A stretch of DNA of 64,000 nucleotides from Actinacidiphila paucisporea (GCF_900142575.1 NZ_FRBI01000001.1:249014-313013), one strand, 5' to 3'; counted from the stretch's first letter, positions 25,026 through 34,486 are shown. Numbers and translations are program-made. Notes: a model not told the origin generated them from the sequence alone.

Positions 25026-25976
25026 TCAGTCCCACCAGAAGGACCACAGCCGCTCGCCGCGCAGCGCCTCCGCGTAGTCGGAGAAGGGGAAGGTGCCGTC
25101 GTTCAGGTTCGACGCGCCGGTCAGGACGTGTTCCAGGGCGACGTGCGCCGCGTGCCGGGACGTCAGCGGAGGGGAGGCCACCGACACGAAGACCGACGAG
25201 CCCTCGAAGCCGATGACCCGGGCGCCGAAGCGGTCCTCCCAGCTGCGCATCAGTGCGGACAGCTCCAGCGCGGGGGCGTCCGCGTCCCAGCCCACCGCGG
25301 CGGGCAGGTCGGCGCTGCGGTCCACCCGCGCCAGCGCGACGTACGCGGTGAAGCGGGTGGTGAAGTAGTGCAGCATCTGGCCGACGACGGCCCGCGCCAC
25401 CGCGTCCGGCGACGGGCCCGGGTGCGGCTCGGCGGGCGCGGCGAGCCCTGGCCAGCGGGTGTAGGGCGGCCCCGCCGGGCCGAGCCGGGCGGCGGTCTCC
25501 CTCGGGTCCGGCGGCACCGCGAAGCCGAGCTGTGCCGCCAGCTCCGTCAGGTCGCTGAGGTCGGCGAGGGCCGGGTGCGCGACCAGGTCCGCGAGGTCCG
25601 CGAGCCCCGGGTGCGAGGCCGGGTCGCCCTGGCCGTGACGCTGCGCCGGGTCACCGAGGGCCGGATGCGGCCCCGGATCGGCGCCGCCCCGGTGCGCCGC
25701 GGGCGGTGGCGCGGTCTGGCGGTACGTCAGCCACGACTCGTGCAGCGACTCGGCCACGTCCACCGCGTCGATCTCCGCCGGCCGGTGGCCGTTGCCGTGG
25801 GCGCAGGGCCACGCCATCAGCACGGGGTGCCAGCCGGTGGCGCGCTGCTGGGCCTGGCAGGCGGCCCACAGGCCGCCGGGCGCGACCACGGGCTCCTCGC
25901 TGATCCACAGCCCCGGCGAGGAACCGGCGATCAGCCGCCCCGGGGGGAGGCCGTCGGGGAGGCGGGCCACGGACAT
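25026..25976 (-). CDS. DUF4253 domain protein
   Basis: A 316-aa cytosolic protein. The C-terminal ~110 residues match DUF4253: LMRSWEDRFGARVIGFEGSS, SRHAAHVALEHV and the terminal aromatic LWSFWWD. The middle has an imperfect internal repeat (HPGLADLADL, HPALADLSDL) and the region around residue 95 is His/Pro/Gly-rich. Function is unknown. ATG 25976 follows AAGGAG with 9-nt spacing; an upstream in-frame ATG at 26003 is less well placed. It is divergent from the ECF sigma gene. Confidence 0.75.
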   Translation of the reverse strand: MSVARLPDGLPPGRLIAGSSPGLWISEEPVVAPGGLWAACQAQQRATGWHPVLMAWPCAHGNGHRPAEIDAVDVAESLHESWLTYRQTAPPPAAHRGGADPGPHPALGDPAQRHGQGDPASHPGLADLADLVAHPALADLSDLTELAAQLGFAVPPDPRETAARLGPAGPPYTRWPGLAAPAEPHPGPSPDAVARAVVGQMLHYFTTRFTAYVALARVDRSADLPAAVGWDADAPALELSALMRSWEDRFGARVIGFEGSSVFVSVASPPLTSRHAAHVALEHVLTGASNLNDGTFPFSDYAEALRGERLWSFWWD

Positions 25977-26108
25977 GAGGGAATGCTCCTTGGCGGGGCA
26001 CACGGAGAAGTGACGACGGCCGGGGGCCGCCTCCCCCCACAGGAGCGTCCCCGGCCGCCGACTTGTACTGCGTATCCCAGACCAAAAGTGTCACAGCCGC
26101 TCATGAGG

Positions 26109-26114
26109 CAGGAT
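26109..26114 (+). promoter_or_regulatory. Possible leaderless -10 box (CAGGAT)
   Basis: CAGGAT ends 7 nt before GTG 26122 and there is no ribosome site between. It differs by one base from the TANNNT pattern. Confidence 0.35.
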
Positions 26115-26121
26115 TGGCCGT

Positions 26122-26895
26122 GTGTTCGAGGGGGTGGGGCCCGACGTGGAATGGCACGAGTCTCTGGAGGCCGCGGTCGGCGCGGCGCAGCGGGGCGACG
26201 ACACCGCGTTCCGTACCGTCTACCGCGCTGTCCAGCCGCAGTTGCTGAACTACGTCCGCAGTCTGGTCGGGCCGGCGGACGCCGAGGACGTGGCGTCGGA
26301 GGCGTGGCTGCAGATAGCCCGCGACCTGCCCAACTACCGCACCGGCAGCGGCTCGATAAGAGGCTGGGCGGCCAGGATCGCCCGCAACCGCGCGCTCGAC
26401 CACATCAGGGCCCGCAGCCGCCGGCCGGTGAACGGCGGCGGGGTGGACGACCTCGTCCAGCTGCCCGACCGGGCCGACACGGCGGGCGAGGCGCTGGACG
26501 CGGTCGCGACCGACCGGGCGCTGGCCGCGATCGCGGCGCTGCCGCGCGAGCAGGCCGAGGCGGTGCTGCTGCGGGTGGTGATGGGGCTGGATTCGACCAG
26601 TGCTGCACGAGTGCTCGGAAAACGCGCCGGATCGGTGAGAATGGCCACCCACCGCGGGCTGCGGCGGCTCGCCGAGATCCTGGAGTACGACTCCGCGGAC
26701 CCCGGCGAGCGCGCGGACCGGACGGACCGGACGGATCGGACGGATCGGACGGACCGGACTGACCGGCAGGACCGGAAAGAACACGGAGACGACCGGACGG
26801 CCGGGTACGGCGACGGCACCGCCGCGGTCCCCCAGCAGCGGCCCGCGGACCGGCCGCACGCGGATGTGACGTTTTCCGCGTCCAAGGCGCTGTGA
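26122..26895 (+). CDS. ECF sigma factor
   Basis: A 257-aa sigma-70-family factor of the extracytoplasmic-function type. Region 2 has FRTVYRAVQPQLLNYVRSLV and DAEDVASEAWLQIARDLPNY with IRGWAARIARNRALDHIRA. Region 4 has AIAALPREQAEAVLLRVVMG, LDSTSAARVLGKRAGSVRMA and THRGLRRL. After residue ~197 comes a low-complexity tail with seven DRT-type repeats, then a Gln/Pro/Asp-rich end. Start is GTG 26122 (GTG 26134 is an alternative). The next gene, 9 bp downstream, is a probable membrane partner. Confidence 0.85.
   Translation: MFEGVGPDVEWHESLEAAVGAAQRGDDTAFRTVYRAVQPQLLNYVRSLVGPADAEDVASEAWLQIARDLPNYRTGSGSIRGWAARIARNRALDHIRARSRRPVNGGGVDDLVQLPDRADTAGEALDAVATDRALAAIAALPREQAEAVLLRVVMGLDSTSAARVLGKRAGSVRMATHRGLRRLAEILEYDSADPGERADRTDRTDRTDRTDRTDRQDRKEHGDDRTAGYGDGTAAVPQQRPADRPHADVTFSASKAL
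26715..26777. repeat. 9-bp minisatellite in the sigma-factor tail
   Basis: Seven tandem copies of a GGACCGGAC-type unit, with scattered C/T and end changes, encode DRTDRTDRTDRTDRT and then DRQDRK. The period is a multiple of three, so copy-number change keeps the frame. Confidence 0.85.
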
Positions 26896-26904
26896 GGGAG
26901 TGGG

Positions 26905-27831
26905 ATGAGCGACAACACTCGACGCGAAGCCGCATCCACGGACCCGCCCCACCCGGCCCGGCACCCCCACCCGCCCCTGTACTCCACCGCGCCCCGCGCC
27001 GGGACCTGGCCCGACGCCCGCACCGCCGAGGTGCTGCTCTCCGGCGCCACTTCCTGGGCCCCGCCGACCGTGCCCGCCGACCGCCTCGTACGCCTGCTGG
27101 CCGCCGCCCGCGACGGGCACGCGCCGCTCGACCCGGCCCGGGAGGCCGCCGCGCTCGCGGCCTTCCGCAGCGCGGCCGCGGGACGGGCCCGCGGCGCCGT
27201 GCCCGCCAGGGCGCACCGCCGCCCGCTGGTGGTGCTGCGTACCGCGCTCGCCCTGGGGGCGGCCGGGGCCGCCGGGTCCCGCGGCCGCCCGCTGGCCGCG
27301 CTGCGTACCGCCTTCGCCGTGCGGCGCCCGCGGGTGATGGCCGCCGCCGTGGTCTCCGCGCTGGCGCTCGGCGGGGTGGCGGTGGGGATGGCCGCGGTCG
27401 CGCGGTCGTTCACGCCGGGGGAGGGTGCGGGGACGGGGCCGCTGGACACCAGGCCGCCCGCGGCGGTGTCGCCCGACGGCAGCACGGCCGGGCCGTTTAC
27501 CGCGGGCCCCGGCCCGCTCGGCGGGAGCAGCCGGCCGCCGCTGTCGCCGCCGCTGTCGCCGCCGGCACAGGGCGGCGCCGAAGCCCACCGGCACGGGAAG
27601 GGCCACCAGGGACACGGGCACGGCTACGGGTCAGGCCGGGGGACCGGCCACGGGCACTCCTCGGACAAGGACCAGGAGTCCGGGCACCTGGCACCCTCGG
27701 CGGGCCGGACCGGCGGCGGCAGGACCGCCGAGACGGGGACGGCGGAAAAGGCGGAAAAGGGGCACAGCGCCGGCGGCTCCCGCCACAGCGGCCACGGGCG
27801 GCGCCCCGCGTTACGTGCGCCGCGCAGGTGA
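26905..27831 (+). CDS. Putative membrane partner (anti-sigma-like) with His/Gly-rich outer domain
   Basis: A 308-aa protein of unknown family. Residues 1-140 are cytosolic and Ala/Arg/Pro-rich; a single membrane helix follows (VMAAAVVSALALGGVAVGMA, about 143-162). The outer ~140 residues are low complexity, with a Pro/Ser part and a His/Gly/Lys part (HRHGKGHQGHGHGYGSG, GTGHGHSS). The position directly after an ECF sigma gene and the one-helix topology suggest an anti-sigma factor, but I see no ZAS motif (HxxxCxxC). The His-rich segment could bind metal. A TTA codon (27811-27813) occurs six codons before the stop. Confidence 0.6.
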   Translation: MSDNTRREAASTDPPHPARHPHPPLYSTAPRAGTWPDARTAEVLLSGATSWAPPTVPADRLVRLLAAARDGHAPLDPAREAAALAAFRSAAAGRARGAVPARAHRRPLVVLRTALALGAAGAAGSRGRPLAALRTAFAVRRPRVMAAAVVSALALGGVAVGMAAVARSFTPGEGAGTGPLDTRPPAAVSPDGSTAGPFTAGPGPLGGSSRPPLSPPLSPPAQGGAEAHRHGKGHQGHGHGYGSGRGTGHGHSSDKDQESGHLAPSAGRTGGGRTAETGTAEKAEKGHSAGGSRHSGHGRRPALRAPRR

Positions 27832-27927
27832 CACTTCTGACGGTCCGTGCGCTGTAGGGGGTAGGGCCGACTGGTCATCGGCCCCCCTGACCCCGGTTCT
27901 CCCCGTATCGGGTTCGGGTACCACGGA

Positions 27928-27962
27928 GCGCGGCCGGGTGCATTCCCCCTGCCCGGCCGCGC
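27928..27962. terminator. Bidirectional terminator between convergent genes
   Basis: An 11-bp perfect stem (GCGCGGCCGGG / CCCGGCCGCGC) with a 13-nt loop lies between the stops at 27831 and 27989. Confidence 0.65.
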
Positions 27963-27988
27963 CTCCTCCCCGTCACCACGGGGGCGGG

Positions 27989-28897
27989 TCACCAGTAGAC
28001 GACGACCTTGTCGCCGATCCGCACCTCGTCGAAGAGCTTCGCGATCGCGGCCTTGTCCCTGACGTTGACGCATCCGTGGGACGCGCCGGCGTAACCGCGG
28101 GCGGCGAAGTCGGACGAGTAGTGCACCGCCTGGCCGCCGCTGAAGAACATCGCGAACGGCATCGACGAGTGGTAGATCGTCGAGACGTGGTCGCGGCTCT
28201 TGGAGTCCACGTGGAAGAGGCCCTCACGGGTCGGGGTGTACTGCGACCCGAAGCGGACGTCCATGGTCGCCTGGACCTTGCCGTTCACCACCCACGACAG
28301 GGTACGGCTGGTCTTGCTGACGCACAGCGCGCGGCCGGTCATGCAGCGCGCGTCCAGCTTGCCCGCCGGCTTGGCCGGGATCGGCGGGTACAGCTCCTTG
28401 CGGGTGGGCTGGTGGGTCAGTGAGCGCAGTTTGGACCAGGTGGCGGGGCTGACGTTGCCGGTCGAGGCGAGCCCGTGCCGCTCCTGGAAGTCGCTGACCG
28501 AATGCTGGGTGACGGTGCCGTAGTAGCCGGTCGGAGTGCGCGAGAAGAGACGCAGCTGGCCGAGCCTGGCCTGCAGCTCGCGCACCTGGGCGCTGGTCGA
28601 GCCGACCTTCATGACGGCAGGCTCGACCGGCGGCGCGGCCGGCGCCTTCGTCGTCGGCGCGGCCGTGGTGGTCGGCGGCGTGGTGGCCGGGTCGGTCGTG
28701 GCCGGCGCGGTGGTCGGGTCCGCGCTGCCGGTGGCCGGCTCGGTGGTGCCCGCGGTGGTCGTGGCCGCGGGCGGCTTCGGGTCGGCCCCGGTGTCCTGCG
28801 GGCCGCACGCGGCGAGCACCGCCATGGCGAGTGCCGCGCCGGCGGCCGCCACCGCCACCGAGACCCGTCGTCTGCCCCTGTTCCTACTGGTCGACAT
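27989..28897 (-). CDS. L,D-transpeptidase lipoprotein with peptidoglycan-binding domain
   Basis: A 302-aa exported protein. The N-terminal signal ends in the lipobox LAAC (about residue 31). A Thr/Pro/Ala linker to about residue 95 follows, then a peptidoglycan-binding domain (VRELQARLGQLRLF and TVTQHSVSDFQERHGL, about 103-160). The YkuD domain carries the catalytic motif SHGCVNVRD near residue 276. It makes 3-3 cross-links or attaches proteins to peptidoglycan outside the membrane. ATG 28897 has a close GGAGAG; an in-frame ATG at 28966 would mask the signal peptide and is not preferred. Confidence 0.87.
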   Translation of the reverse strand: MSTSRNRGRRRVSVAVAAAGAALAMAVLAACGPQDTGADPKPPAATTTAGTTEPATGSADPTTAPATTDPATTPPTTTAAPTTKAPAAPPVEPAVMKVGSTSAQVRELQARLGQLRLFSRTPTGYYGTVTQHSVSDFQERHGLASTGNVSPATWSKLRSLTHQPTRKELYPPIPAKPAGKLDARCMTGRALCVSKTSRTLSWVVNGKVQATMDVRFGSQYTPTREGLFHVDSKSRDHVSTIYHSSMPFAMFFSGGQAVHYSSDFAARGYAGASHGCVNVRDKAAIAKLFDEVRIGDKVVVYW

Positions 28898-29114
28898 CGC
28901 TCTCCATCCCCGTGATCGAGCCTTGTTCAGCCCTAGACACGTTTCCGGCCCGTGCGGTTGCGGCACCCATGGTAGAGACGCGGGGCCGACGGCCGGCGGC
29001 CGACTGTGAGGAAGGTCCCAGCGGGGAGCGCTGCACGGCGTGCACGCCCGCCGCTACAGTCCGTGGCGGGAACCCCCTCGATCCCACCCCACCAGCACTG
29101 CGGAGGCGTGAAGC

Positions 29115-30695
29115 ATGACGCGCGAGTCGGAAAGCGGCCTGCCGATCGAGCCGGTCTACGGCCCGGAGGCGCTGGGCGACTGGGACCCGGCCGAGAAGCT
29201 GGGGGAGCCCGGCGGATATCCGTTCACCCGCGGGGTCTACCCGTCGATGTACACCGGACGGCCCTGGACGATGCGGCAGTACGCCGGGTTCGGCACCGCC
29301 TCGGAGTCCAACGCGCGCTACAAGCAGCTGATCGCCAACGGCACGATGGGCCTGTCGGTCGCCTTCGACCTGCCCACCCAGATGGGCCACGACTCGGACG
29401 CGGCCATCGCGCACGGCGAGGTCGGCAAGGTCGGGGTCGCCATCGACTCGATCGACGACATGCTGGTGCTCTTCGACGGCATCCCGCTGGACAAGGTGTC
29501 CACCTCGATGACGATCAACGCGCCCGCCGCCCTCCTGCTGCTGCTCTACCAGCTCGTCGGCGAGGAGCAGGGCGTGCCCGCCGAGCGGCTGACCGGCACC
29601 ATCCAGAACGACGTGCTGAAGGAGTACATCGCGCGGGGGACGTACATCTTCCCGCCGAAGCCGTCGCTGCGGCTGATCGCCGACATCTTCGCCTACTGCA
29701 AAACCGAGATCCCGAAATGGAACACCATTTCAATCTCCGGTTACCACATGGCGGAAGCCGGCGCGTCGCCCGCGCAGGAGATCGCCTTCACGCTCGCCGA
29801 CGGAATCGAATACGTGCGCACCGCCGTCGCCGCGGGTATGGACGTGGACGATTTCGCACCGCGGCTCTCGTTCTTCTTCGTCTCCCGCACGACGATCCTG
29901 GAGGAGGTCGCGAAATTCCGGGCGGCCCGGCGGATCTGGGCGCGGGTGATGCGCGAGGAGTTCGGCGCGAAGAATCCCAAGTCGCTGATGCTGCGCTTCC
30001 ACACCCAGACCGCCGGCGTGCAGCTGACGGCGCAGCAGCCCGAGGTCAACCTGGTACGGGTCGCCGTCCAGGGCCTGGCCGCGGTGCTCGGCGGCACGCA
30101 GTCGCTGCACACCAACTCCTTCGACGAGGCCATCGCGCTGCCCACCGACAAGTCGGCCAGGCTCGCGCTGCGCACCCAGCAGGTGCTGGCCTACGAGACC
30201 GACGTCACCGCCACCGTGGACCCCTTCGCGGGCAGCTACGTGGTGGAGAGGATGACCGACGAGGTCGAGGCGGCCACCGTCGAACTGATGGCGAAGGTCG
30301 AGGACCTGGGCGGCGCGGTCGCCGCGATCGAGCACGGCTTCCAGAAGGGCGAGATCGAGCGGAACGCGTACCGCATCGCCCTGGAGACCGACGCGGGCGA
30401 GCGGGTCGTCGTCGGCGTCAACCGCTTCAAGCTGGACGAGGAGGAGCCGTACGAGCCGCTGCGGGTCGACCCGGCGATCGAGGCGCAGCAGGCCGCCAGG
30501 CTCGGCGCGCTGCGGGCCGCCCGCGACCAGGACGCGGTCGACGCGGCGCTGTCCGCGCTGCAGAAAGCCGCCGCGGGCACGGAGAACGTGCTCTACCCGA
30601 TGAAGGACGCGCTCAGGGCGCGCGCCACGGTCGGCGAGGTCTGCAACGCGCTGCGCGAGGTGTGGGGCACCTACGTGCCCACCGACGCCTTCTGA
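29115..30695 (+). CDS. Acyl-CoA (methylmalonyl-CoA-type) mutase large subunit, lacking the B12 domain
   Basis: A 526-aa TIM-barrel subunit. The acyl-CoA-binding strand reads [17 protein letters not shown] (residues ~55-71), then [12 protein letters not shown], and [20 protein letters not shown] around 155-174. The Tyr in SMY and the Arg in [10 protein letters not shown] align with the residues that read a methylmalonyl carboxylate (Tyr89/Arg207 in the Propionibacterium enzyme), rather than Phe/Gln of isobutyryl-CoA mutase. No C-terminal DxHxxG cobalamin domain is present, so a separate small subunit is needed; none is nearby. The last 25 bp overlap the 3' end of the acyltransferase gene on the other strand. 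Confidence 0.85.
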   Translation: MTRESESGLPIEPVYGPEALGDWDPAEKLGEPGGYPFTRGVYPSMYTGRPWTMRQYAGFGTASESNARYKQLIANGTMGLSVAFDLPTQMGHDSDAAIAHGEVGKVGVAIDSIDDMLVLFDGIPLDKVSTSMTINAPAALLLLLYQLVGEEQGVPAERLTGTIQNDVLKEYIARGTYIFPPKPSLRLIADIFAYCKTEIPKWNTISISGYHMAEAGASPAQEIAFTLADGIEYVRTAVAAGMDVDDFAPRLSFFFVSRTTILEEVAKFRAARRIWARVMREEFGAKNPKSLMLRFHTQTAGVQLTAQQPEVNLVRVAVQGLAAVLGGTQSLHTNSFDEAIALPTDKSARLALRTQQVLAYETDVTATVDPFAGSYVVERMTDEVEAATVELMAKVEDLGGAVAAIEHGFQKGEIERNAYRIALETDAGERVVVGVNRFKLDEEEPYEPLRVDPAIEAQQAARLGALRAARDQDAVDAALSALQKAAAGTENVLYPMKDALRARATVGEVCNALREVWGTYVPTDAF

Positions 30696-31906
30696 CGTAC
30701 CGGATCCTCGGACAGGGCCTCGGCGGAGAGCGAGCGGCCCAGGACCCGCTTGAGCCGCGGCGCCAGCGTGCGCTCCACGGACAGGTGCACCAGCCACGCC
30801 ACGCCCAGCATCACCAGGACGGTCAGCGGCAGGATGACGTCGTCCGGCAGGCTGGTGCGGTGCACCAGCTGGTCGATGGTGACCCAGCCGACGTGCTCGT
30901 GGATCAGGTAGAAGGGGTACGTCAGGATGCCCGCGGTGGTCAGCCAGCGCCAGTCGACCGCGGCGACCCGCGGCACCAGGGTCACCACGGCCACCGCGAG
31001 GAAGGACAGGAAGACCACCAGGGTCACCCCGGTCGCGGTGCGGTGGTGGAAGACGTGCACGTGCTTGCCGACGGTGTTCGCGGCGACCGCGTAGCGCTGG
31101 CCGATGAGGAAGGCGCCGACCACGATGCCCCAGGACACCGCGTCGTGGCCGAAGCGGTAGATCAGGTAGAGGCCCATGCCGCCGATGAAGTAGGGGGCGT
31201 ACTCGGGCATCAGCGCGACCTTGACGAAGGACGATGCGTCGGAGGCGTCCGCGTAGGCCGCGGCGAGCATCCACAGGCCGCAGAAGAGCAGCACCCGCTT
31301 CCTGGACGCCCCCGGCCACACGACGACGAGCGCGAAGAGGACGTAGAAGCGCATCTCCGCCCACAGCGTCCAGCACACGCCGAGCACCCGGTGGGCGCCC
31401 AGCGGCATCTGGAGCATGGAGAAGTTGACCAGCAGGTCGGTGTCGGGGATGCGCTTGTAGTCCGCCAGCACGTAGACCACGGTGGAGATGATCAGCGCGG
31501 CCCAGTAGGCGGGGTAGAGCCGGGTGATGCGGGAGATCGTGAAGTCCTTGACGGTGCGGCCCCAGCCGCTCATGCAGATCACGAAGCCGCTGATGACGAA
31601 GAACAACTCGACGCCCAGGCAGCCGTAGTTGAACATCGACGACGCCTGCGGCCAGATGTCGCGGGGCGTACGGCCCCAGGAGCCGGCGACGATGCCGTCC
31701 TGCCCGGCGTAGTGGTAAAGGGCCACCATCAGCGCGGCCACCAGGCGCAGCCCGTCCAGCGCGCGCAGCCGGCCGCGCGGGCGGGGCGCGGCGGCCGGTT
31801 CGGCCGGCGGGCCGGGCAGCGCCTCCGGGAGCGCGCCCGGGTCGCCGCCGGGCCGGGGGATCGAGTCCGTGGCCTGACCGGCCGAGTCGGGGACGTGCAG
31901 ACTCAT
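30671..31906 (-). CDS. Acyltransferase 3 family (OafA/YrhL-type) membrane O-acyltransferase
   Basis: A 411-aa polytopic protein with about ten helices. The family start [20 protein letters not shown] (about 46-65) holds the R/K-x-LDGLR motif and the catalytic-type His; [16 protein letters not shown] and [15 protein letters not shown] follow. Such proteins acetylate or otherwise acylate cell-surface sugars. The C-terminal tail is cytosolic. Its ATG overlaps the stop of the polysialyltransferase-like gene, and it is the last gene of the leftward glycan unit, so it probably decorates the polymer made there. Confidence 0.85.
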   Translation of the reverse strand: MSLHVPDSAGQATDSIPRPGGDPGALPEALPGPPAEPAAAPRPRGRLRALDGLRLVAALMVALYHYAGQDGIVAGSWGRTPRDIWPQASSMFNYGCLGVELFFVISGFVICMSGWGRTVKDFTISRITRLYPAYWAALIISTVVYVLADYKRIPDTDLLVNFSMLQMPLGAHRVLGVCWTLWAEMRFYVLFALVVVWPGASRKRVLLFCGLWMLAAAYADASDASSFVKVALMPEYAPYFIGGMGLYLIYRFGHDAVSWGIVVGAFLIGQRYAVAANTVGKHVHVFHHRTATGVTLVVFLSFLAVAVVTLVPRVAAVDWRWLTTAGILTYPFYLIHEHVGWVTIDQLVHRTSLPDDVILPLTVLVMLGVAWLVHLSVERTLAPRLKRVLGRSLSAEALSEDPVRQKASVGT

Positions 31907-33279
31907 CCGAGGGCAGCTTTCTTCAGGGCGCGGGCGCGGCGCGCGACCCGGCGGACGGTGCGGTTGCGGGGCACGAACGCGAGCCGGGCCGGGACCGCCC
32001 CGGGCAGCCCCAGTGACGTCAGCCGCCGCCGCTTGAAGTACGGCCAGGTCTCCGCGGTCAGGTTCGCCCCGAGCCAGGCCACGGCCTCGTCCCGCAGCCG
32101 CGGGTGGGCCTGGGACTGCATGCAGTAGCCGACGGTGTGCAGCAGCGGCGTCAGTTCGGCCGCCACCTGCTCGGGCGACGGCGGCGACCAGCCGCGGACG
32201 GCGTCGGCGTCGGCCAGGTCGGGCAGGGTCGCGTGGACGATGGTGACCGGCACCCGGTTGCTGTTCTGGTACGGCGCCAGGCGGTCCAGCAGCAGCCTGG
32301 TGCCGGTGCGGGCCACCGGGATGCCGTAGAGCACCGACGCGGTGAGCAGCGCGGTGGAGAAGCAGCCGGCCACCAGCGCGGGACGGGCCTTGTGGTAGAC
32401 CACCTCGGCGAGCACCGGGGTGTTCAGCACCGTCAACTCGGCGCCCAGCCGCGCGGCTTCCGCCGTGAGCGGCTCGGTCCAGTGGGCGGGCGCGGTCGGG
32501 TGCGGTTTGAAGACGATCTTCCGGTGGCCGAGCGCGACGGCGCCGCGCACCATCGACAGGTGCAGCTGCTCCTCCTCGTCGGCGCTGAGTATGCCCAGCG
32601 CCGACAGGTACTGCCCGAGCAGCAGCGCGGCGTCGTGCGGCAGTTCGTCCAGGGGGTCGCCGCCCGCGTCGCCGGCCGCCTCCGCGACCTCGGCGAGCAC
32701 CTTGGTGAAGTCGGCGCCCGGCACGATGTGCGAGGGCACCCCGAACTCGGTGAGCAGCAGCGGTTCCAGGCCCGGGACGAGGTCCAGGTGCAGCAGCCGG
32801 TCGATCCTGGTGTCGACCAGCAGCCCGAGCTTGTTGCGGGTCGGGCCGTACGACATCAGGCCGTCGGCGTAGACCGAGATCGGCGAGCCGAGGAAGACCT
32901 GTGCGAACGACAGCGCGGGGGCGACCTGCAACGACTCGACGACCAGGTCGAGTTCGTCGTCGCCGAGCGCCCACAGCATCCGGAAGTAGCGCTCCCACAT
33001 CGGCACCTCGTCGGCGCCGGGCTGCCAACCGCCGGGGTGCAAGGGGGAGATGGCCTCGTTCCAGGACACCACCTGGTCGAAGCGGCCGCGCAGGGCACGG
33101 AAACCCGGTGCCTCGTCGAGGCGTTCCGCGGTCTCCGGCACGCCGGAGTTGTTGCTGACCACCAGCACGCGGCGGTCGGCGGCGGGCAGCGCGCCCGCGT
33201 CGATCGCGGCGGCGAGCGTGGCGGCGCCGTAGAGGGTGGAGGCGAGCAGCAGTTGGGTGTGCGGACGTGCGCCGGCCAT
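31903..33279 (-). CDS. Alpha-2,8-polysialyltransferase-like (POLYST) protein
   Basis: A 458-aa soluble protein. Segments QLLLASTLYGAATLAAAIDA (start), HRKIVFKPHPTAPAHW (about 285) and ALVAGCFSTALLTASVLYGI (about 335-355) resemble the bacterial capsule polysialyltransferase POLYST domain with its GT-B fold and HP motif. In this locus the donor would be a CMP-nonulosonate from the neuA/neuB genes. The open frame runs 155 codons further upstream inside the GT2 gene; ATG 33279, overlapping the GT2 stop as ATGA, is the right start. Confidence 0.75.
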   Translation of the reverse strand: MAGARPHTQLLLASTLYGAATLAAAIDAGALPAADRRVLVVSNNSGVPETAERLDEAPGFRALRGRFDQVVSWNEAISPLHPGGWQPGADEVPMWERYFRMLWALGDDELDLVVESLQVAPALSFAQVFLGSPISVYADGLMSYGPTRNKLGLLVDTRIDRLLHLDLVPGLEPLLLTEFGVPSHIVPGADFTKVLAEVAEAAGDAGGDPLDELPHDAALLLGQYLSALGILSADEEEQLHLSMVRGAVALGHRKIVFKPHPTAPAHWTEPLTAEAARLGAELTVLNTPVLAEVVYHKARPALVAGCFSTALLTASVLYGIPVARTGTRLLLDRLAPYQNSNRVPVTIVHATLPDLADADAVRGWSPPSPEQVAAELTPLLHTVGYCMQSQAHPRLRDEAVAWLGANLTAETWPYFKRRRLTSLGLPGAVPARLAFVPRNRTVRRVARRARALKKAALG

Positions 33280-34307
33280 CACGCGACCACCGCTCCGGGC
33301 GTGCCGGCGTCGTCCTGCGCCCCGGTCTCCTGATCGGGCGTCTCCGACCTGCCGCCGAAGCGCCACCGCAGCCGGCGGATCTTCGCGCTGCGCTCCAGGT
33401 CCATCGAGTCGAGCACGTCGGCCAGCACGTCGGAGGGCAGCCGGCCGAGCGCGGCGGCGCAGGACGCCTTCAGCCGGCGGGCCATCGCCGGCTCGAAGCG
33501 GTCGATCTGGTCGAGGTGGAAGACGATCAGCGCGCAGAACTGCCGGACGGCCTTGGGCAGGAAGCGCTCGCCGTCCTTGTCGGCCGCCAGCATCGAGAAG
33601 ATCCGCTCGGAGGCGCGGACGAAGTCCAGTTGGCGCTCGTCGCTGATCTGGGTGAGCGAGGTGGTGACCCCGCGCCGGTAGTGCACGCCGATGAGGTTGA
33701 CCACCGCGCAGCTCTCCGCGCCCAGGTGCAGCTGCCAGGTCCACGGACGGTCCTCCGCGGTGCGCAGGTCGGTCGGGAAGTGCACGATGCCCTTGTCGAC
33801 GATGCGGCGGTGGAAGGCCCCCGCCCAGCAGTAGGCGTAGTCGACCAGCGCCGGCCGGTCGGCGGGCAGCACCGTCTCGCGCGGGTCGAGCACCGCGTTA
33901 CGGCGGCCGTGCGGGGCCCGCATGATGTTGCGCAGGCTGCCGGTGCACTTGAGGTGGTCGGTACGGACGAAGTCCACGTCCAGGTCGTCCATCGCCGCGA
34001 CCAGTTGCGGCAGATAGCCCGGCGCGTACCAGTCGTCGCCGTCCATGAACGTCACGTAGCGCCCGCGCGACTCGTCGATGCCGGCGTTGCGGAGCGCCGA
34101 GACACCGGTGTGCTCGCGGCGGATGATGCGCGCTCCTGGGAGCGTACGTACCCCTTCTTCCAGCAGCTGCGGAGTCCGGTCGGTCGACCCGTCGTCCATC
34201 AGCAGGAACTCGTAATCCGGGCGGGCGTTGGCCCGGAGGCTGTGCAGTGCGTCGGGCACGAAAGGCTGCACATTGAAAAAGGGCACGATGACGGAGAGCT
34301 TGACCAC
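33279..34307 (-). CDS. Family 2 glycosyltransferase
   Basis: A 342-aa GT-A enzyme. LSVIVPFFNVQPFVPDALHS at the start, MDDGSTDRTPQLLEEG (about 36-51) and VTFMDGDDWYAPGYLP (about 85-100) contain the nucleotide-sugar and metal-binding aspartates. The C-terminal half has an AEDRPWTWQLHLGAES segment. It is the first gene of the leftward unit (GT2, POLYST-like, acyltransferase) and diverges from the rightward glycan genes. The sugar donor is not predictable. Confidence 0.87.
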   Translation of the reverse strand: MVKLSVIVPFFNVQPFVPDALHSLRANARPDYEFLLMDDGSTDRTPQLLEEGVRTLPGARIIRREHTGVSALRNAGIDESRGRYVTFMDGDDWYAPGYLPQLVAAMDDLDVDFVRTDHLKCTGSLRNIMRAPHGRRNAVLDPRETVLPADRPALVDYAYCWAGAFHRRIVDKGIVHFPTDLRTAEDRPWTWQLHLGAESCAVVNLIGVHYRRGVTTSLTQISDERQLDFVRASERIFSMLAADKDGERFLPKAVRQFCALIVFHLDQIDRFEPAMARRLKASCAAALGRLPSDVLADVLDSMDLERSAKIRRLRWRFGGRSETPDQETGAQDDAGTPGAVVA

Positions 34308-34480
34308 CCGCCGAATCCTAAGGTGTCGCCTCGCGGCGTGATGGGCGAGAGGGGAACGTTTGGGTAAACGGAAAATGGCCGACAGGTGAGGGGGTCAATT
34401 CGCCGGAACACTCGCGAAGTAGCGGCATTCTGTTTACCTCCCGTTGTCCCGCGATTAGCGCATTCCACCCGCCTGCTTCC

Positions 34481-34486
34481 TACTGT
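34481..34486 (+). promoter_or_regulatory. Probable leaderless -10 box (TACTGT)
   Basis: TACTGT fits TANNNT and ends 6 nt before the GTG at 34493, with no ribosome site. It lies at the end of the 185-bp divergent region 34308-34492, where the sequence is unusually AT-rich around 34360-34450. Confidence 0.5.

Noticed and set aside
27811..27813. TTA codon in the putative anti-sigma gene as a bldA switch
   Set aside because: It is six codons from the stop, where an effect on function is unlikely; kept only as a note in the feature.
28898..29114. A riboswitch (such as c-di-AMP type) before the L,D-transpeptidase gene
   Set aside because: I could not find the conserved paired elements; only ordinary GC-rich inverted repeats.
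29006..32128. A 1040-residue frame over the mutase and acyltransferase genes
   Set aside because: It overlaps two recognised genes in other frames and shows shadow composition.
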